Counted from the first letter of the stretch, positions 35,978-45,106 are shown. The stretch is 47,401 nucleotides of DNA from Rhizocola hellebori (GCF_016862955.1 NZ_BONY01000072.1:1-47401), one strand, 5' to 3'. Translations and numbers: made by a program. Notes: a model not told the origin generated them from the sequence alone.

Positions 35978-36579
35978 AAATTCATCCTCTCGGGATCGAG
36001 GGCGCCTTCGAGGTCGAGCCTGAGCTGCGCGGCGACTCCCGTGGCCAGTTCATGGAGTGGTACCGGTGGGACGCGCTGGCCGAGGCGGTGGGGCATCCGC
36101 TGAAACTGGCACAGGCCAACATTTCCATCTCGGCCGCCGGGGTGGTGCGCGGCATCCATTTCGCGTCGGTGCCGGTCGGCCAGGCGAAGTACATCACCTG
36201 CATGCAGGGTGCGCTTCTGGACGTGGTCGTCGATCTGCGGGTCGGCTCGCCAACCTTCGGCAAGTGGGAGGCGGTGCGCCTCAACGAGACCAATCGGCGC
36301 TCGGTCTATCTCGCGGAGGGCCTCGGGCACGGCTTCTGCGCGCTTACCGACAACACGATGATCGCCTATATGTGTTCGGCCGTGTACAACCCCGCCGCCG
36401 AGTTCGTGGTGCATCCGCTGGATCCGGCGCTCGGGATCGAATGGCCGGTGGCTCAGCCGATCCTGTCGGCGCGCGACGAGACCGCACCGACCCTCGCCGA
36501 GGCGGAACAAAAGGGCATTTTGCCGCAATTCTCAGACTGTCGTGACTACACGGCAAGTTTGAGGCATGGCGGCATGTGA
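35974..36579 (+). CDS. rmlC: dTDP-4-dehydrorhamnose 3,5-epimerase RmlC
   Basis: A 201-residue cupin-fold epimerase, third step of the rhamnose pathway. The conserved [45 protein letters not shown] (catalytic His in GIHF), [12 protein letters not shown] and [13 protein letters not shown] are all present. The second catalytic site Tyr falls in [17 protein letters not shown] 35974 overlaps the rmlA stop by four bases. pafA begins 32 bases after its stop, and the pafA promoter elements lie partly within the end of this gene. Confidence 0.95.
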   Translation: MKIHPLGIEGAFEVEPELRGDSRGQFMEWYRWDALAEAVGHPLKLAQANISISAAGVVRGIHFASVPVGQAKYITCMQGALLDVVVDLRVGSPTFGKWEAVRLNETNRRSVYLAEGLGHGFCALTDNTMIAYMCSAVYNPAAEFVVHPLDPALGIEWPVAQPILSARDETAPTLAEAEQKGILPQFSDCRDYTASLRHGGM

Positions 36580-36604
36580 CCTTGGGCGCTTTGCCCGCTA
36601 CTGT
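36575..36604 (+). promoter_or_regulatory. pafA promoter (leaderless)
   Basis: TGTGAC (36575-36580), 18 bp, TACTGT (36599-36604), then CTGAGC and ATG 36611. The gap of six bases predicts a leaderless mRNA. The -35 overlaps the rmlC stop codon. Confidence 0.5.
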
Positions 36605-36610
36605 CTGAGC

Positions 36611-37969
36611 ATGGATCGGCGAATCTTCGGGCTCGAAACCGAGTACGGCGTTACTTGCACCTATCGCGGGCAGCGGCGGCTTTCTCCCGATGAGGTCGCC
36701 CGGTATCTGTTCCGGCGGGTGGTCTCCTGGGGCAGATCGAGCAACGTCTTCCTGCGCAATGGCGCCCGGCTCTATCTCGACGTCGGCTCCCATCCCGAAT
36801 ACGCCACGCCCGAGTGTGACTCGGTGGCCGATCTGGTCGCGCACGACCGGGCCGGCGAGCGGATCCTGGAGGGGCTGCTCGTCGACGCCGAGCGAAGGCT
36901 TCACGACGAAGGAATCGCCGGGGAGATCTACCTTTTCAAGAACAACACCGATTCGGCCGGCAACTCGTACGGCTGTCACGAGAACTATCTGGTCAGCCGG
37001 CACGGCGAGTTCGGCCGGCTCGCCGATGTGCTCATCCCGTTCCTGGTCACCCGCCAGCTGATCTGTGGCGCGGGAAAGGTGCTGCAGACCCCGCGGGGCG
37101 CGGTTTACTGCCTGTCCCAGCGCGCGGAGCACATCTGGGAAGGCGTTTCGAGCGCCACCACCCGCAGCCGGCCGATCATCAACACCCGCGACGAGCCGCA
37201 TGCCGATGCCGAGCGCTACCGCCGGCTTCACGTCATCGTGGGCGACTCGAACATGAACGAGATCACCACGCTGCTCAAGGTCGGCAGCGCGGATCTGGTG
37301 CTGCGCATGATTGAAACCGGCGTCGCCATGCCGGATCTGGCGCTGGAGAACCCGATTCGAGCCATCCGCGAGGTCTCCCACGACATCACCGGACGGCGCA
37401 AGGTCAGGCTCGCCAACGGCAAGGAGGCCAGCGCGCTGGAGATCCAGCGCATCTACCACGAGAAGGCGGTCGAGTTCATGGGCCGCCGCGGCGCCGACCC
37501 GGTGTCGCAACGCGTGGTCGACCTCTGGGGCAGGGTGCTGACCGCGGTGGAGGACGGAGATCTGGCGAGCGTCGGCCGCGAGATCGACTGGGTGACCAAG
37601 CTCCGTCTCATCGAGGCCTACCAGAAGAAGCACGATCTGCCGCTGTCGAGCCCGCGGATCGCGCAGATGGATCTGGCATATCACGACCTGCGCCGCGGCC
37701 GCGGTCTCTACCCATTGCTGGAAAAGCGCGGCAAGGTCGACCGGGTGGTCACCGACCTACGCACCTTTGAGGCCAAGGAAACGCCGCCCCAGACCACGCG
37801 GGCGCGCCTTCGCGGCGAGTTCATCCGCCACGCGCAGGAGAAGCGCCGTGACTTCACCGTGGACTGGGTCCACCTGAAGCTCAACGACCAGGCGCAGCGC
37901 ACCGTGCTGTGCAAGGATCCCTTCCGCGCCCACGACGAGCGGGTGGAAAGGCTTATCGCGTCGATGTGA
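36611..37969 (+). CDS. pafA: Pup ligase PafA
   Basis: A 452-residue ATP-dependent ligase joining the C-terminal Glu of Pup to lysines of target proteins. It starts [20 protein letters not shown], the canonical start; the open frame reaches 36566 but adds an unrelated 15 residues. Key features: nucleotide-site GLETEYG, Asp57 in [57 protein letters not shown], and the C-terminal domain ending [14 protein letters not shown]...[20 protein letters not shown]. It is related to Dop but lacks the Dop loop. Its length equals that of M. tuberculosis PafA. Here it is separated from prcA by 12 kb of glycan genes. Confidence 0.98.
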   Translation: MDRRIFGLETEYGVTCTYRGQRRLSPDEVARYLFRRVVSWGRSSNVFLRNGARLYLDVGSHPEYATPECDSVADLVAHDRAGERILEGLLVDAERRLHDEGIAGEIYLFKNNTDSAGNSYGCHENYLVSRHGEFGRLADVLIPFLVTRQLICGAGKVLQTPRGAVYCLSQRAEHIWEGVSSATTRSRPIINTRDEPHADAERYRRLHVIVGDSNMNEITTLLKVGSADLVLRMIETGVAMPDLALENPIRAIREVSHDITGRRKVRLANGKEASALEIQRIYHEKAVEFMGRRGADPVSQRVVDLWGRVLTAVEDGDLASVGREIDWVTKLRLIEAYQKKHDLPLSSPRIAQMDLAYHDLRRGRGLYPLLEKRGKVDRVVTDLRTFEAKETPPQTTRARLRGEFIRHAQEKRRDFTVDWVHLKLNDQAQRTVLCKDPFRAHDERVERLIASM

Positions 37970-37977
37970 CCGAGGCT

Positions 37978-39462
37978 TCAGTCCTCTTTGCGAGGCGTCG
38001 CCGAGTCCGGCACGCCGTCGTCGATCTGCACGCAGTAGGGCCATTCGCACCAGCGGTAGGTCCGGAACACGTGACACGGCACGACCACCAGCGAGTAGTA
38101 GGGCGCCGGCCCTGAGCGCAGGGTCACCTCGCGCCTTGCGCTCCACTCACTGCACGACTCCGCGCCCAGCTTCACCTGCTGCGTCCACAGCGGACCCTTG
38201 TGGCGATAGGTGTCGTTGTGTCGATAGTTGACGGCGCTGACCAACAGGAGAAAACAGGTCAGCACGGCCAGTGGGGCATGCGCGAGGGCGAAAGCCCGGC
38301 GATCGGCCATCGGACGGCTGGCCGGGATCAGCAGCGCGGCGAGCGCGGTGAAGATGAGCATCTCCACCGGAAGCAGATAGCGTTGAGTGATCATGCCGTT
38401 GGCCATAATCGTCATACAGGCCAAGGCGACAGCGTGGGCGAAGGCCACCGCGGCCAGCAGCCAGCGGGGCCGGGTAAGGCGGTAGAACGCCACGGCCACC
38501 GCCGCGAGCACGATCAGCCACGCCACCACCGCCCGCAGCACGTGGTCCAGGCTCACCGGGTGCTCGCTGAGCATCCAGGCCTGATTCCAGCCGAGCATGG
38601 AGTGCGGCATCGCCCACAGGACAAAGCTTTGCAGGGCCCAGAACGGGTCTTGCCGCGGCGAGGCGAAGTTGCGGTCGGTCAGCCCGAAGTACAGCCCGGC
38701 CATCTGAATGACCAGACCGGAGGTGAGCAGGCCGGCCATCATCAGGCTGAGGCGGTCGCGGCGCACCCAGAGCCGGACGACGGCCAGCGGGATCAGGATG
38801 ACCACCAGGAACGTGGAAATCGCCGACATGCCAATGGCAGCCACCTGGACAATGCGCCCGGCCCGGCCGCCGGGCACCCACAGCACGAACCAGAACATCG
38901 CGTACACCAAGAAGAACTGGATGGTGGCTGGACGGTTGTAGATCTCGGAAGCCCAGTTCTCGGCGGTGGGGGAGAACAACATCGGGGCAGAGACAAGGAA
39001 CCGGGCCAAGGGGTGGCGCAAGTGGGTGCCGCTGGCGATGTAGACGCCCAGGGCGAGCACGGCACACAACATTGCGGCCTGGATCGACAGGATGGCGGCG
39101 GCCCAGGAGATGGGGAAGAGCGCGGCCACCTCGCCCATGATGCGCGGGCCCACCTGGAAGTAGCCCACGTAGGGCTTGACCAGGTTGTAAGCGGTGGGGC
39201 TCATCAGGGCGTCGGTCAGCAGGTCGCGGGCGTCCTCCTCCCAGATCGTCTGAAAAGGCCCCGCTCCGGTGGTGCGGGCCAGGCTCACGATGGTGCCGGC
39301 GAAGACGGCCAGCGCCGACCACAGCAGCGCCCGTTTGGGCCGGGGCCGCGCCTCGGTCTCGGGAAAGAGCTTTGACAGTTGCTGCCGCAATACCAAGAGG
39401 CGTGGTAAAGCCGGACTTTCAGCCTGCTCCCGTGAGGGCGCAGACAATTCGGAAGTGGTCAT
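37978..39462 (-). CDS. Multi-pass membrane protein, glycan-related (unknown)
   Basis: A 494-residue protein with a 45-residue hydrophilic N-terminus, about 11 membrane segments and a C-terminal outer tail of about 75 residues with several cysteines (SCSEWS, PCHVFRTYRWCEWPYC). The first outer loop TIWEEDARDLLTDALMSPTAYNLVKPYVGY has the acidic pair seen in GT-C-type transferases. No precise family is recognised. ATG 39462 has AAGAGG upstream. It is a single minus-strand gene between pafA, whose stop lies 8 bases away tail-to-tail, and a terminator at 39540. Confidence 0.8.
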   Translation of the reverse strand: MTTSELSAPSREQAESPALPRLLVLRQQLSKLFPETEARPRPKRALLWSALAVFAGTIVSLARTTGAGPFQTIWEEDARDLLTDALMSPTAYNLVKPYVGYFQVGPRIMGEVAALFPISWAAAILSIQAAMLCAVLALGVYIASGTHLRHPLARFLVSAPMLFSPTAENWASEIYNRPATIQFFLVYAMFWFVLWVPGGRAGRIVQVAAIGMSAISTFLVVILIPLAVVRLWVRRDRLSLMMAGLLTSGLVIQMAGLYFGLTDRNFASPRQDPFWALQSFVLWAMPHSMLGWNQAWMLSEHPVSLDHVLRAVVAWLIVLAAVAVAFYRLTRPRWLLAAVAFAHAVALACMTIMANGMITQRYLLPVEMLIFTALAALLIPASRPMADRRAFALAHAPLAVLTCFLLLVSAVNYRHNDTYRHKGPLWTQQVKLGAESCSEWSARREVTLRSGPAPYYSLVVVPCHVFRTYRWCEWPYCVQIDDGVPDSATPRKED

Positions 39463-39530
39463 CTTCTACCTCTTGGCGGGGGCTGGTGATGGGCAATCAT
39501 CGACCAGCGGACACCAAATGGCAAGACTTG

Positions 39531-39570
39531 GTTAAAGAAGCGTGCCACCGTCGACTCGACGGTGGCACGC
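39531..39570 (-). terminator. Rho-independent terminator of the dehydrogenase operon
   Basis: A perfect 13-bp stem (39540-39552 with 39558-39570) and a five-base loop. On the minus strand TTCTTTAA follows. It lies 27 bases after the SDR gene stop and ends the unit that starts at 42610. Confidence 0.8.
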
Positions 39571-39597
39571 CCCACATGAACAGCGGAAATAGAAAGC

Positions 39598-40623
39598 CTA
39601 GAGTCGGCCGTCCGCCACCGCTTGGGTGACCCACGGAATGACCTCGTCGAGCATTTCGGTCAGCGAGGTGGTGGCCTCATAACCGAGAACGTCACGGGCC
39701 TTACTGACGTCCGGCACGCGCTTTTGCACGTCGTATTCGAAAGGCGTGTCGGACACGAGCTGCAAAGGCGCGTCCGGGCCCTTGATCTTGTGCCAGATCA
39801 CCTCGGCGAGCGCCTTGACGGTGGTCGACTCGGCGGTGGAGAGGTTGAAGTCCTCGTTGAACGCCGCCGGGTGCTCCAGGGTGTCGACGATGCCGCGGGC
39901 GAGGTCGCCGCCGTAGGTGTAGTGGCGCACCTGCTCGCCGTCGCCCAGGATGTGCAGCGGGTCCTGACCCTTGATGACCTTCTGGACCAGGTCGGGCACG
40001 ACGTGCGACATGGCCAGCTTGACGTTGCCGGACAACACTTCCGCGTCACCGAGGGCGCGGCCCTCACCGATGCCGACGCAGTTGAACGGGCGCACGATGG
40101 TGTACGGCAGCTTGTACTGGTCCCACGCGGCCTTCGCGTAGTACTCCACGGCGAGCTTCTGGAAGCCGTAGGACGACAGCGGCGGCGGGATGCGGCGCTC
40201 GTCGCCTTCCTTGCTCGGCCAGTGCTCGGTCGACTCGAACACCATCGACGACGACACGTAGGTCATCTTCTTGAGGGTGCCGGCCTGGAAGGCACGGATC
40301 GCCGCGTCGCAGGAGGAAGCCATGATGCGCTCGTTGGTGGCGAGCAGGTCATAGGCGTAGGCGTGGAAGTACGAGATGCCACCGATCATCGCGGCACCGG
40401 CGATGAAGTGGTCGCAGTCGGCGAGCAGGCCGGAGATCAGGTCGACGTCGCGGGCATCACCTTCGATGAACCGGTAGTCGGGGTGGTTGTCGTAGCTTTT
40501 CGTGACGGGGCCGTACTTGGAATAGTTGTCGACACCAACAACCTGATAGCCCCGCTTCAGCATGTCTTCCACGACGTAGCCGCCGATGAAACCCGCCGAG
40601 CCAGTGATGAGAACCTTTGTCAC
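39598..40623 (-). CDS. NAD-dependent epimerase/dehydratase (SDR)
   Basis: A 341-residue extended SDR sugar-nucleotide enzyme: Rossmann motif ITGSAGFIGGYVV, VGVDNYSKYGPVTKS after the second strand, MTYVSSSMVFES with the catalytic Ser, and SSYGFQKLAVEYY with Tyr-x3-Lys. The segment VRPFNCVGIGEG is typical for the GalE/GDP-mannose-dehydratase/UDP-GlcA-decarboxylase group. Substrate is not certain. Together with the nucleotide-sugar dehydrogenase two genes upstream, a uronic acid or derived sugar is plausible. GTG 40623 overlaps the upstream stop as GTGA. Confidence 0.87.
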   Translation of the reverse strand: MTKVLITGSAGFIGGYVVEDMLKRGYQVVGVDNYSKYGPVTKSYDNHPDYRFIEGDARDVDLISGLLADCDHFIAGAAMIGGISYFHAYAYDLLATNERIMASSCDAAIRAFQAGTLKKMTYVSSSMVFESTEHWPSKEGDERRIPPPLSSYGFQKLAVEYYAKAAWDQYKLPYTIVRPFNCVGIGEGRALGDAEVLSGNVKLAMSHVVPDLVQKVIKGQDPLHILGDGEQVRHYTYGGDLARGIVDTLEHPAAFNEDFNLSTAESTTVKALAEVIWHKIKGPDAPLQLVSDTPFEYDVQKRVPDVSKARDVLGYEATTSLTEMLDEVIPWVTQAVADGRL

Positions 40624-41411
40624 TTTCCGACCTTCTCCTTCAAATTTTCCTTAGAACCGGGCTGGCGAACTATTGCCTCTGGGGGTCGCCTGTTCTTGAG
40701 TTGTTCCATGGTGAGACGAGGTCCGAAGGCGAACCTGTACCACCTGAGGTAAGCGGGCAGGAAGCCCGCGAGATCGAAGCGGGACTCGCCCAGCGTGCGA
40801 TCGAGCCAGATGGTGGGGATCTCGGCCACGGGCAGCCGAAGCCGGTGTGCCTTGGCCGTGAGCTCGAGGCCGATCGAGAAACCTGTACGGCTCTCGATGC
40901 CCACGTTGCGGGCGAACTCCGTCGAGTAGGCCTTGAAGCTGTTGGTGGCGTCGCGGGTGCCCACCCGGGCCAGGATCCGCAGCGAGCGGCCGGCCCAGCG
41001 CGACAGCATGCCCTTGAACCGAGGCCCGCCAACCTGTTGCCCGCCTGGCATGTAGCGCGAGGCGGCGGCCACCACCACCCCGCGGTCGACCAGACGCGCC
41101 AGCTCGTCGATCTGGCGCGGGTCGTCGGAACCGTCAGCCATGGTCACCACGGCCACCTTGCCCCGGGCGGCGTGGATGCCGAACCGGATGGCGTTGGCCG
41201 GCCCGCGACCGTAGGTGTTGTGCACGGTGCGCACGCGGTCATCGGTGGCGGCGACCTTGGCCGCGAAGGGGATCGTGGAGTCGTCCATCGTGTCATGCAC
41301 CACGAGCACCTCGGCCGGAAGCGTGACTTCGCGCAGGATGCGCTCAAGGCACGCGATAATGCCTTCTCCCTCGTTGTATACGGGGATGACCACCGAGACC
41401 TCGGGCGTCAT
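40620..41411 (-). CDS. Family 2 glycosyltransferase
   Basis: A 263-residue glycosyltransferase: VSVVIPVYNEGEGIIACLERI, VLVVHDTMDDSTIPFAA, GRGPANAIRFGIHAARGKVAVVTMADGSDDP with the DGSDD metal site, and the later FKAYSTEFARNVGIESRTGFSIGLELTAKAH. It is a soluble GT-A protein resembling dolichyl/polyprenyl-phosphate sugar synthases without a membrane domain. The frame extends to 41441, but ATG 41411 overlaps the upstream stop as ATGA and gives the normal N-terminus. It is the middle gene of a three-gene unit. Confidence 0.88.
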   Translation of the reverse strand: MTPEVSVVIPVYNEGEGIIACLERILREVTLPAEVLVVHDTMDDSTIPFAAKVAATDDRVRTVHNTYGRGPANAIRFGIHAARGKVAVVTMADGSDDPRQIDELARLVDRGVVVAAASRYMPGGQQVGGPRFKGMLSRWAGRSLRILARVGTRDATNSFKAYSTEFARNVGIESRTGFSIGLELTAKAHRLRLPVAEIPTIWLDRTLGESRFDLAGFLPAYLRWYRFAFGPRLTMEQLKNRRPPEAIVRQPGSKENLKEKVGK

Positions 41412-42610
41412 ACGCGCATGCCTCGCCCGGTGATGCCCCAAAGGTCGGCAACCTGTTTGTCGGTGGCGAGGTCGCGGTACTCGGGGTGCGGGGTGGCGAT
41501 CACCAGAAGGTCAGCGCGCTCAAGCACTTCGTCGAGGGGGAGGAAACGATCGTCGGCAATGTAAGGGTCGTTGCAGAGGGTTTCCTTGGCCTTCAACATG
41601 AGGATCTTGCGAAGCTTGTAGGAGAGGCTTTCCCGCGGGTCGTCGCTGCCACCCTTGAACGACATGCCCAGGATGCCGACCGTGAGGTTCTGCAGGTCGT
41701 AAGCGCTCTCAAGCCGCGACACCAGATACAGCGGCAGGCCCTCGTTGATGAGCATCGCCGAGTGGCCGAGCACAAAGTTGTTCTTGTTGAACGCGGCCAG
41801 CTGCATGGTGTCCTTGAAAAGGCATGGCCCAGCGGCGAAACCGGGGCCGGGGATGTCGGCGGCCCGTGGGTAGTCGAAGGAAATGGCGTGGCGGATGCGC
41901 TCGAAGTCGAGCCCGGCGTCGTTGGCCATCATCCAGAACTGGTTGGCCGCGGCGAACTTGATGTACCGCCAGGTGTTGGTGAACAGCTTGGCGAGCTCCG
42001 CCTCCTCCGGCTGCAGGCGCACGATGCTGCCGGTCAGGTTGCGGAAGACCTTCTCGGCCCGATCGGCCGCGGTGTCGTCGCGCGCGGCCACGATCTGCGG
42101 CAGGTCGAACAGCTCGGTCATCGCCTTGCCCTCGGCGATGCGCTCGGGGCAGAAGGCCACATCGATGCGCAGGCCGCGGCGCGAGAGCATGCGCTCGGTC
42201 AGCGCGGTGACCCCGGGGTGGACCGTGCTGCGCAGGATGATGAGCTGACCGTGGCGCAGGTGATCGGCACAGCGCTCGATGGCTTGCGGGACAGCGCCGA
42301 TGTTGGGATTGAGGTGCTCATCGACCGGCGTGCCCACGATGACGATGATGTTCTCCGCCGTCCCGACACTGGCCGGATCGGTGGTGGCCTTGAGCCGCCC
42401 TGTGGTGGCGGCCTCGCGCAGCGGCTCCGCCGCGCCGTCCTCGTCGAAGGGGAGGGTGCCGCTGTTGACGACATCGACCGCAGCCTGGTTGATGTCGTAC
42501 AGCGTGACCGAAAGACCCCTGGCGGCCAAGGCGATGCCGAGCGGCAGCCCGACCCGGCCACACCCGCCGACAATGACTACGTCGCGGGTCCATTCGTCAA
42601 AGTTGGCCAC
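41408..42610 (-). CDS. Nucleotide-sugar (UDP-glucose/GDP-mannose type) dehydrogenase
   Basis: A 400-residue NAD-dependent four-electron dehydrogenase that makes a uronic acid from a nucleotide sugar. The N-terminal NAD fold has VVIVGGCGRVGLPLGIALA, a variant of the usual GxGxxGLP. VIVGTPVDEH and LRSTVHPGVT are family motifs. AELAKLFTNTWRYIKFAAANQF is the central helix, and GPCLFKDT contains the catalytic Cys. The C-terminal domain has LGMSFKGGSDDPRESLSYKL. The family includes UDP-ManNAc and UDP-glucose enzymes; the precise substrate is open. It starts at GTG 42610 and leads the three-gene unit. Confidence 0.9.
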   Translation of the reverse strand: MANFDEWTRDVVIVGGCGRVGLPLGIALAARGLSVTLYDINQAAVDVVNSGTLPFDEDGAAEPLREAATTGRLKATTDPASVGTAENIIVIVGTPVDEHLNPNIGAVPQAIERCADHLRHGQLIILRSTVHPGVTALTERMLSRRGLRIDVAFCPERIAEGKAMTELFDLPQIVAARDDTAADRAEKVFRNLTGSIVRLQPEEAELAKLFTNTWRYIKFAAANQFWMMANDAGLDFERIRHAISFDYPRAADIPGPGFAAGPCLFKDTMQLAAFNKNNFVLGHSAMLINEGLPLYLVSRLESAYDLQNLTVGILGMSFKGGSDDPRESLSYKLRKILMLKAKETLCNDPYIADDRFLPLDEVLERADLLVIATPHPEYRDLATDKQVADLWGITGRGMRV

Positions 42611-42673
42611 GACATCACCCTCAATCGTTCTCGATTTTTGTTCTGCTCCCGATCAACCCCGACCAGCTCAAGA

Positions 42674-42706
42674 AGGCTACACTTCCTGCTTGGTTGGCGC
42701 GCGCCA
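42674..42706 (-). promoter_or_regulatory. Candidate promoter and palindrome of the dehydrogenase operon
   Basis: On the minus strand TAGCCT (42679-42674) could be a -10. A perfect 12-bp palindrome TGGCGCGCGCCA (42695-42706) sits where a -35 would be. This 263-base gap holds no gene on either strand apart from regulatory sequence. Confidence 0.35.
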
Positions 42707-42873
42707 GGTTACCAGGCTATCGGGAGTGACGATTAGGCCCTCTACCTTGCCTAGCAGCCGAGACAGGACAACGTGCGCTCTGTCCGATACCCGACCTACG
42801 GCGTGACTGCGGCCGTAACGTCGGGGTGAGCGGATGTTCCAGTTCTCGCTTATGCCGGTAAGCTGGACCCACT

Positions 42874-43062
42874 ATGAACAATGAACAGCCTGAGGTCACC
42901 CCGCACGATGTGCGGGCCAACTTCATGCAACGGCGCCGCGACAAGATCGTCGCTGAGATCCAAGCCAATCGGCGCGGTGAGTACAAGGTGCCCACCTGGG
43001 TGCTCACGGCCATCCTGGTCGCGATTCTCGCCGCGTTCGGCGCGTTGATCTACTTCTCCTGA
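42874..43062 (+). CDS. Small single-pass membrane protein (unknown)
   Basis: A 62-residue protein. A charged cytoplasmic half (residues 1-38, including FMQRRRDKIVAEIQANRRGEY) is followed by one hydrophobic helix (VPTWVLTAILVAILAAFGALIYF) and a terminal Ser. Reading frame, codon bias and a TAAGCT box nine bases before the ATG support a real gene. Its last 13 bases overlap the end of the DUF3866 gene on the other strand. I do not recognise the family; the tail-anchored shape suggests a small membrane partner or regulator. Confidence 0.7.
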   Translation: MNNEQPEVTPHDVRANFMQRRRDKIVAEIQANRRGEYKVPTWVLTAILVAILAAFGALIYFS

Positions 43063-44120
43063 CCGTTCTCGGCGATCAGGCTGGCGGCATGGCGTCCAGC
43101 CGCTGCCGCGGCGAGGAAATAGAGGTAGTCGTCGTCGAGGCCGCGGCCCATCGTGCTGTGGGTGACCGGTGACTTGCGCAGCGCGTCGTCGAGCCCATCG
43201 GTGGCGACGGTGACCAGCGTGTGCCGCTGGGCCAACGGCGCGATTCCTTCCAGCACATGGGGTTTGAGCCCTTCCGGCACGGCCAGCTCGGCCGGCACGA
43301 GAGCCACCTTCTGGTAGGCGGTCAGGCTGTGGTGCGACAGCCCCCGATGCCGGGCGCGGGGATCGGCTTCAGAGATGCGCAGCGATCCCACCGGCCGGCC
43401 TTCGAGGACGCCTGCCGCGTTGACCGCCTCGCCGACCGCGATTCCGGAGAATCCCCATGTGGTACCGGTGCCGAGGTTGCCGGGACCCTGGGTCACCACC
43501 GCGATGTCGGCGGCGAGCACATGCCTTGCCGCGAGAAGTCCACTGTGGACGGTCACCGCTTCCAGGTCGCCTCCCCAGGATTGGCCGGTCGTCACGGTAC
43601 CCACCAAATGGTCTGCAAGCGCGTCAAGGTTGCGGGAGAAGCCGGCCGGCAACGCGCCCCCGTCGGTCATCACATACGCGATGCGGGCATGTGGCGCGTC
43701 GGCGTGGATACCGGCCACCACCGCGGGCAGGGCGGAGTGCAAATCCGCTGTCACCACAGGCATTCCGGCGAGATGTGAGGCGCGTTCCATGATGGGCCGG
43801 CAGGGCGAGTTCTCCTCGTCCACCGAGAGCACGACCGTCTGAAGTGGACTGTAGCGCGACTTGACGATATGACCCTCGAAGACCGGGTCGGGCGGGAGCC
43901 GGTCGGGGATCGCCACGACGATGGCGTAGCCGCCGGTGCCCAAGCCCAGATCGAGCGCGTTGGTGTTGAGCAGCACGCGATCGCCGATGACCGGCTCGCC
44001 CACCACGGCCGGGTAGGCCAGCGCCCTGACCTGGCGAGCGTCGACCTCGACCGTCAGCTCCACCGCCCCGCGCCACTCGCGCAGCCGCTGGATGACCTTT
44101 CCTTCACGCCATCGGATCAT
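43050..44120 (-). CDS. DUF3866 family protein
   Basis: A 356-residue soluble protein. It starts MIRWREGKVIQRLREWRG, has the beta-rich VEVDARQVRALAYPAVVGEPVIGDRVLLNTNALDLGLGTGGYAIVVA, and a conserved centre HIVKSRYSPLQTVVLSVDEENSP. Later HSGLLAARHVLAADIAVVTQGPGNLGTGTTWGFSG and HRGLSHHSLTAYQKVALVP follow. These match the DUF3866 family found next to pafA/pafB in many actinobacteria. Its function is unknown. The start overlaps the cation-efflux gene stop as ATGA, so the two are co-translated. Confidence 0.88.
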   Translation of the reverse strand: MIRWREGKVIQRLREWRGAVELTVEVDARQVRALAYPAVVGEPVIGDRVLLNTNALDLGLGTGGYAIVVAIPDRLPPDPVFEGHIVKSRYSPLQTVVLSVDEENSPCRPIMERASHLAGMPVVTADLHSALPAVVAGIHADAPHARIAYVMTDGGALPAGFSRNLDALADHLVGTVTTGQSWGGDLEAVTVHSGLLAARHVLAADIAVVTQGPGNLGTGTTWGFSGIAVGEAVNAAGVLEGRPVGSLRISEADPRARHRGLSHHSLTAYQKVALVPAELAVPEGLKPHVLEGIAPLAQRHTLVTVATDGLDDALRKSPVTHSTMGRGLDDDYLYFLAAAAAGRHAASLIAENGQEK

Positions 44121-45052
44121 GAGCTCGCTCCGGTCGGGTCTAGGAACACTTGCTTGATGGTGGGAAACGCGGCTCGCAGGCTCTGCTCGCCCAGCTCGCA
44201 GGCTCGCTGTACGTCCCCGGCCGTCACCGTGTCCACAAACCCGACTCTAGCCGCGACCAGAACGTTGCCGATCCCAAGTTGCTGGGTGTACAGCTCATAA
44301 ACCGCGTTCACGTGCGGCGTGGCCCGCAGAATCGCCAGCACGCCGTCGCGCGCCTCCAGCGGCATGGCCTGCCCGATCAGCAGGGAGATGTTGGCGCGAG
44401 CCAGCACGACGGCGACCACCAGAAGCAGCAGGCCGATCAGCACGGAGGCCAGGCCGTCCCAGAACGAGTTGCCGCTGGCGTGGCTCGCTCCGATCCCGGC
44501 ACCGGCGATGACCAGGCCGATGAGCGCGGCGACGTCCTCCAGCACGATGGCTTTGAGGGTGGTGTCCGAGGTCAGGCGAAGGAAACGCAGCGACGGCGTC
44601 CTCCAGCGCCGCGCCGCGCGGCGGGTCTGGCGCACCGATTGCGTCAGCGAGACCGATTCCAGTACAAAAGCGATAGCAAGCACGATATAGGAGACAGTGG
44701 GATTACCCGGCGCCTCGCCGTTGAGGATGGTGTTGACGCCGTGGGTGACCGCGAAGCCGCCCCCCGCCACGAAGGTGAACAGGGCCGCCAATAGGGCCCA
44801 GACGAAGGCTGAGCGGCCGTGGCCGAAGGGGTGGCTCTCGTCCGCGGGCCGGGCGCCGCGACGCAGCGCCACGTAGAGCAGAACCTCGGTGGTGGTGTCG
44901 GCGAACGAGTGCGCGGCCTCGCTCAGCATCGCCGCGGAACCGGACAACACGCCCGCCACGACCTTCGCGAGGGCGATGGCAAGGTTGGCCCCACCGGCGA
45001 CGATGACGGTGGTCACACTCTCCGTAGCTACTGATTGTTGTCGTTCGGTCAC
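44117..45052 (-). CDS. Cation diffusion facilitator (CDF) transporter
   Basis: A 311-residue CDF protein with six expected membrane segments. In helix 2 the metal site reads LSEAAHSFADTTTEVLL (His-x3-Asp) and in helix 5 VLEDVAALIGL (Glu-Asp). The loop between helices 2 and 3 has DESHPFGHGRSAFVW. A C-terminal metallochaperone-like domain spans about 220-310. The site differs from the DxxxD of FieF, resembling the SLC30A9-like branch, so the metal is uncertain. The frame extends to 45175, overlapping pafB; GTG 45052 is chosen, with TAAAGT seven bases before it. Confidence 0.87.
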   Translation of the reverse strand: MTERQQSVATESVTTVIVAGGANLAIALAKVVAGVLSGSAAMLSEAAHSFADTTTEVLLYVALRRGARPADESHPFGHGRSAFVWALLAALFTFVAGGGFAVTHGVNTILNGEAPGNPTVSYIVLAIAFVLESVSLTQSVRQTRRAARRWRTPSLRFLRLTSDTTLKAIVLEDVAALIGLVIAGAGIGASHASGNSFWDGLASVLIGLLLLVVAVVLARANISLLIGQAMPLEARDGVLAILRATPHVNAVYELYTQQLGIGNVLVAARVGFVDTVTAGDVQRACELGEQSLRAAFPTIKQVFLDPTGASS

Positions 45053-45059
45053 TACGTCC

Positions 45060-45065
45060 ACTTTA
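45060..45065 (-). promoter_or_regulatory. -10 box of the CDF-DUF3866 operon (leaderless)
   Basis: On the minus strand TAAAGT, then GGACGTA (seven bases), then GTG 45052. The region between 45053 and 45119 is shared with the divergent pafB promoter. Confidence 0.5.
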
Positions 45066-45106
45066 GGGGGACGGTTACCTGTTTCCGCTTCTGGACCTAG
45101 CGCTGC

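Noticed and set aside
36566-36610. Extended PafA start (15 extra residues)
   Set aside because: The extra residues do not look like PafA, the length from ATG 36611 equals that of the mycobacterial enzyme, and a -10 box lies directly before 36611.
41440-41470. A TGTCGGTG match resembling part of the mycobacterial PafBC promoter motif
   Set aside because: It lies inside the coding region of the nucleotide-sugar dehydrogenase and has no -10 box or gene start in the right place.
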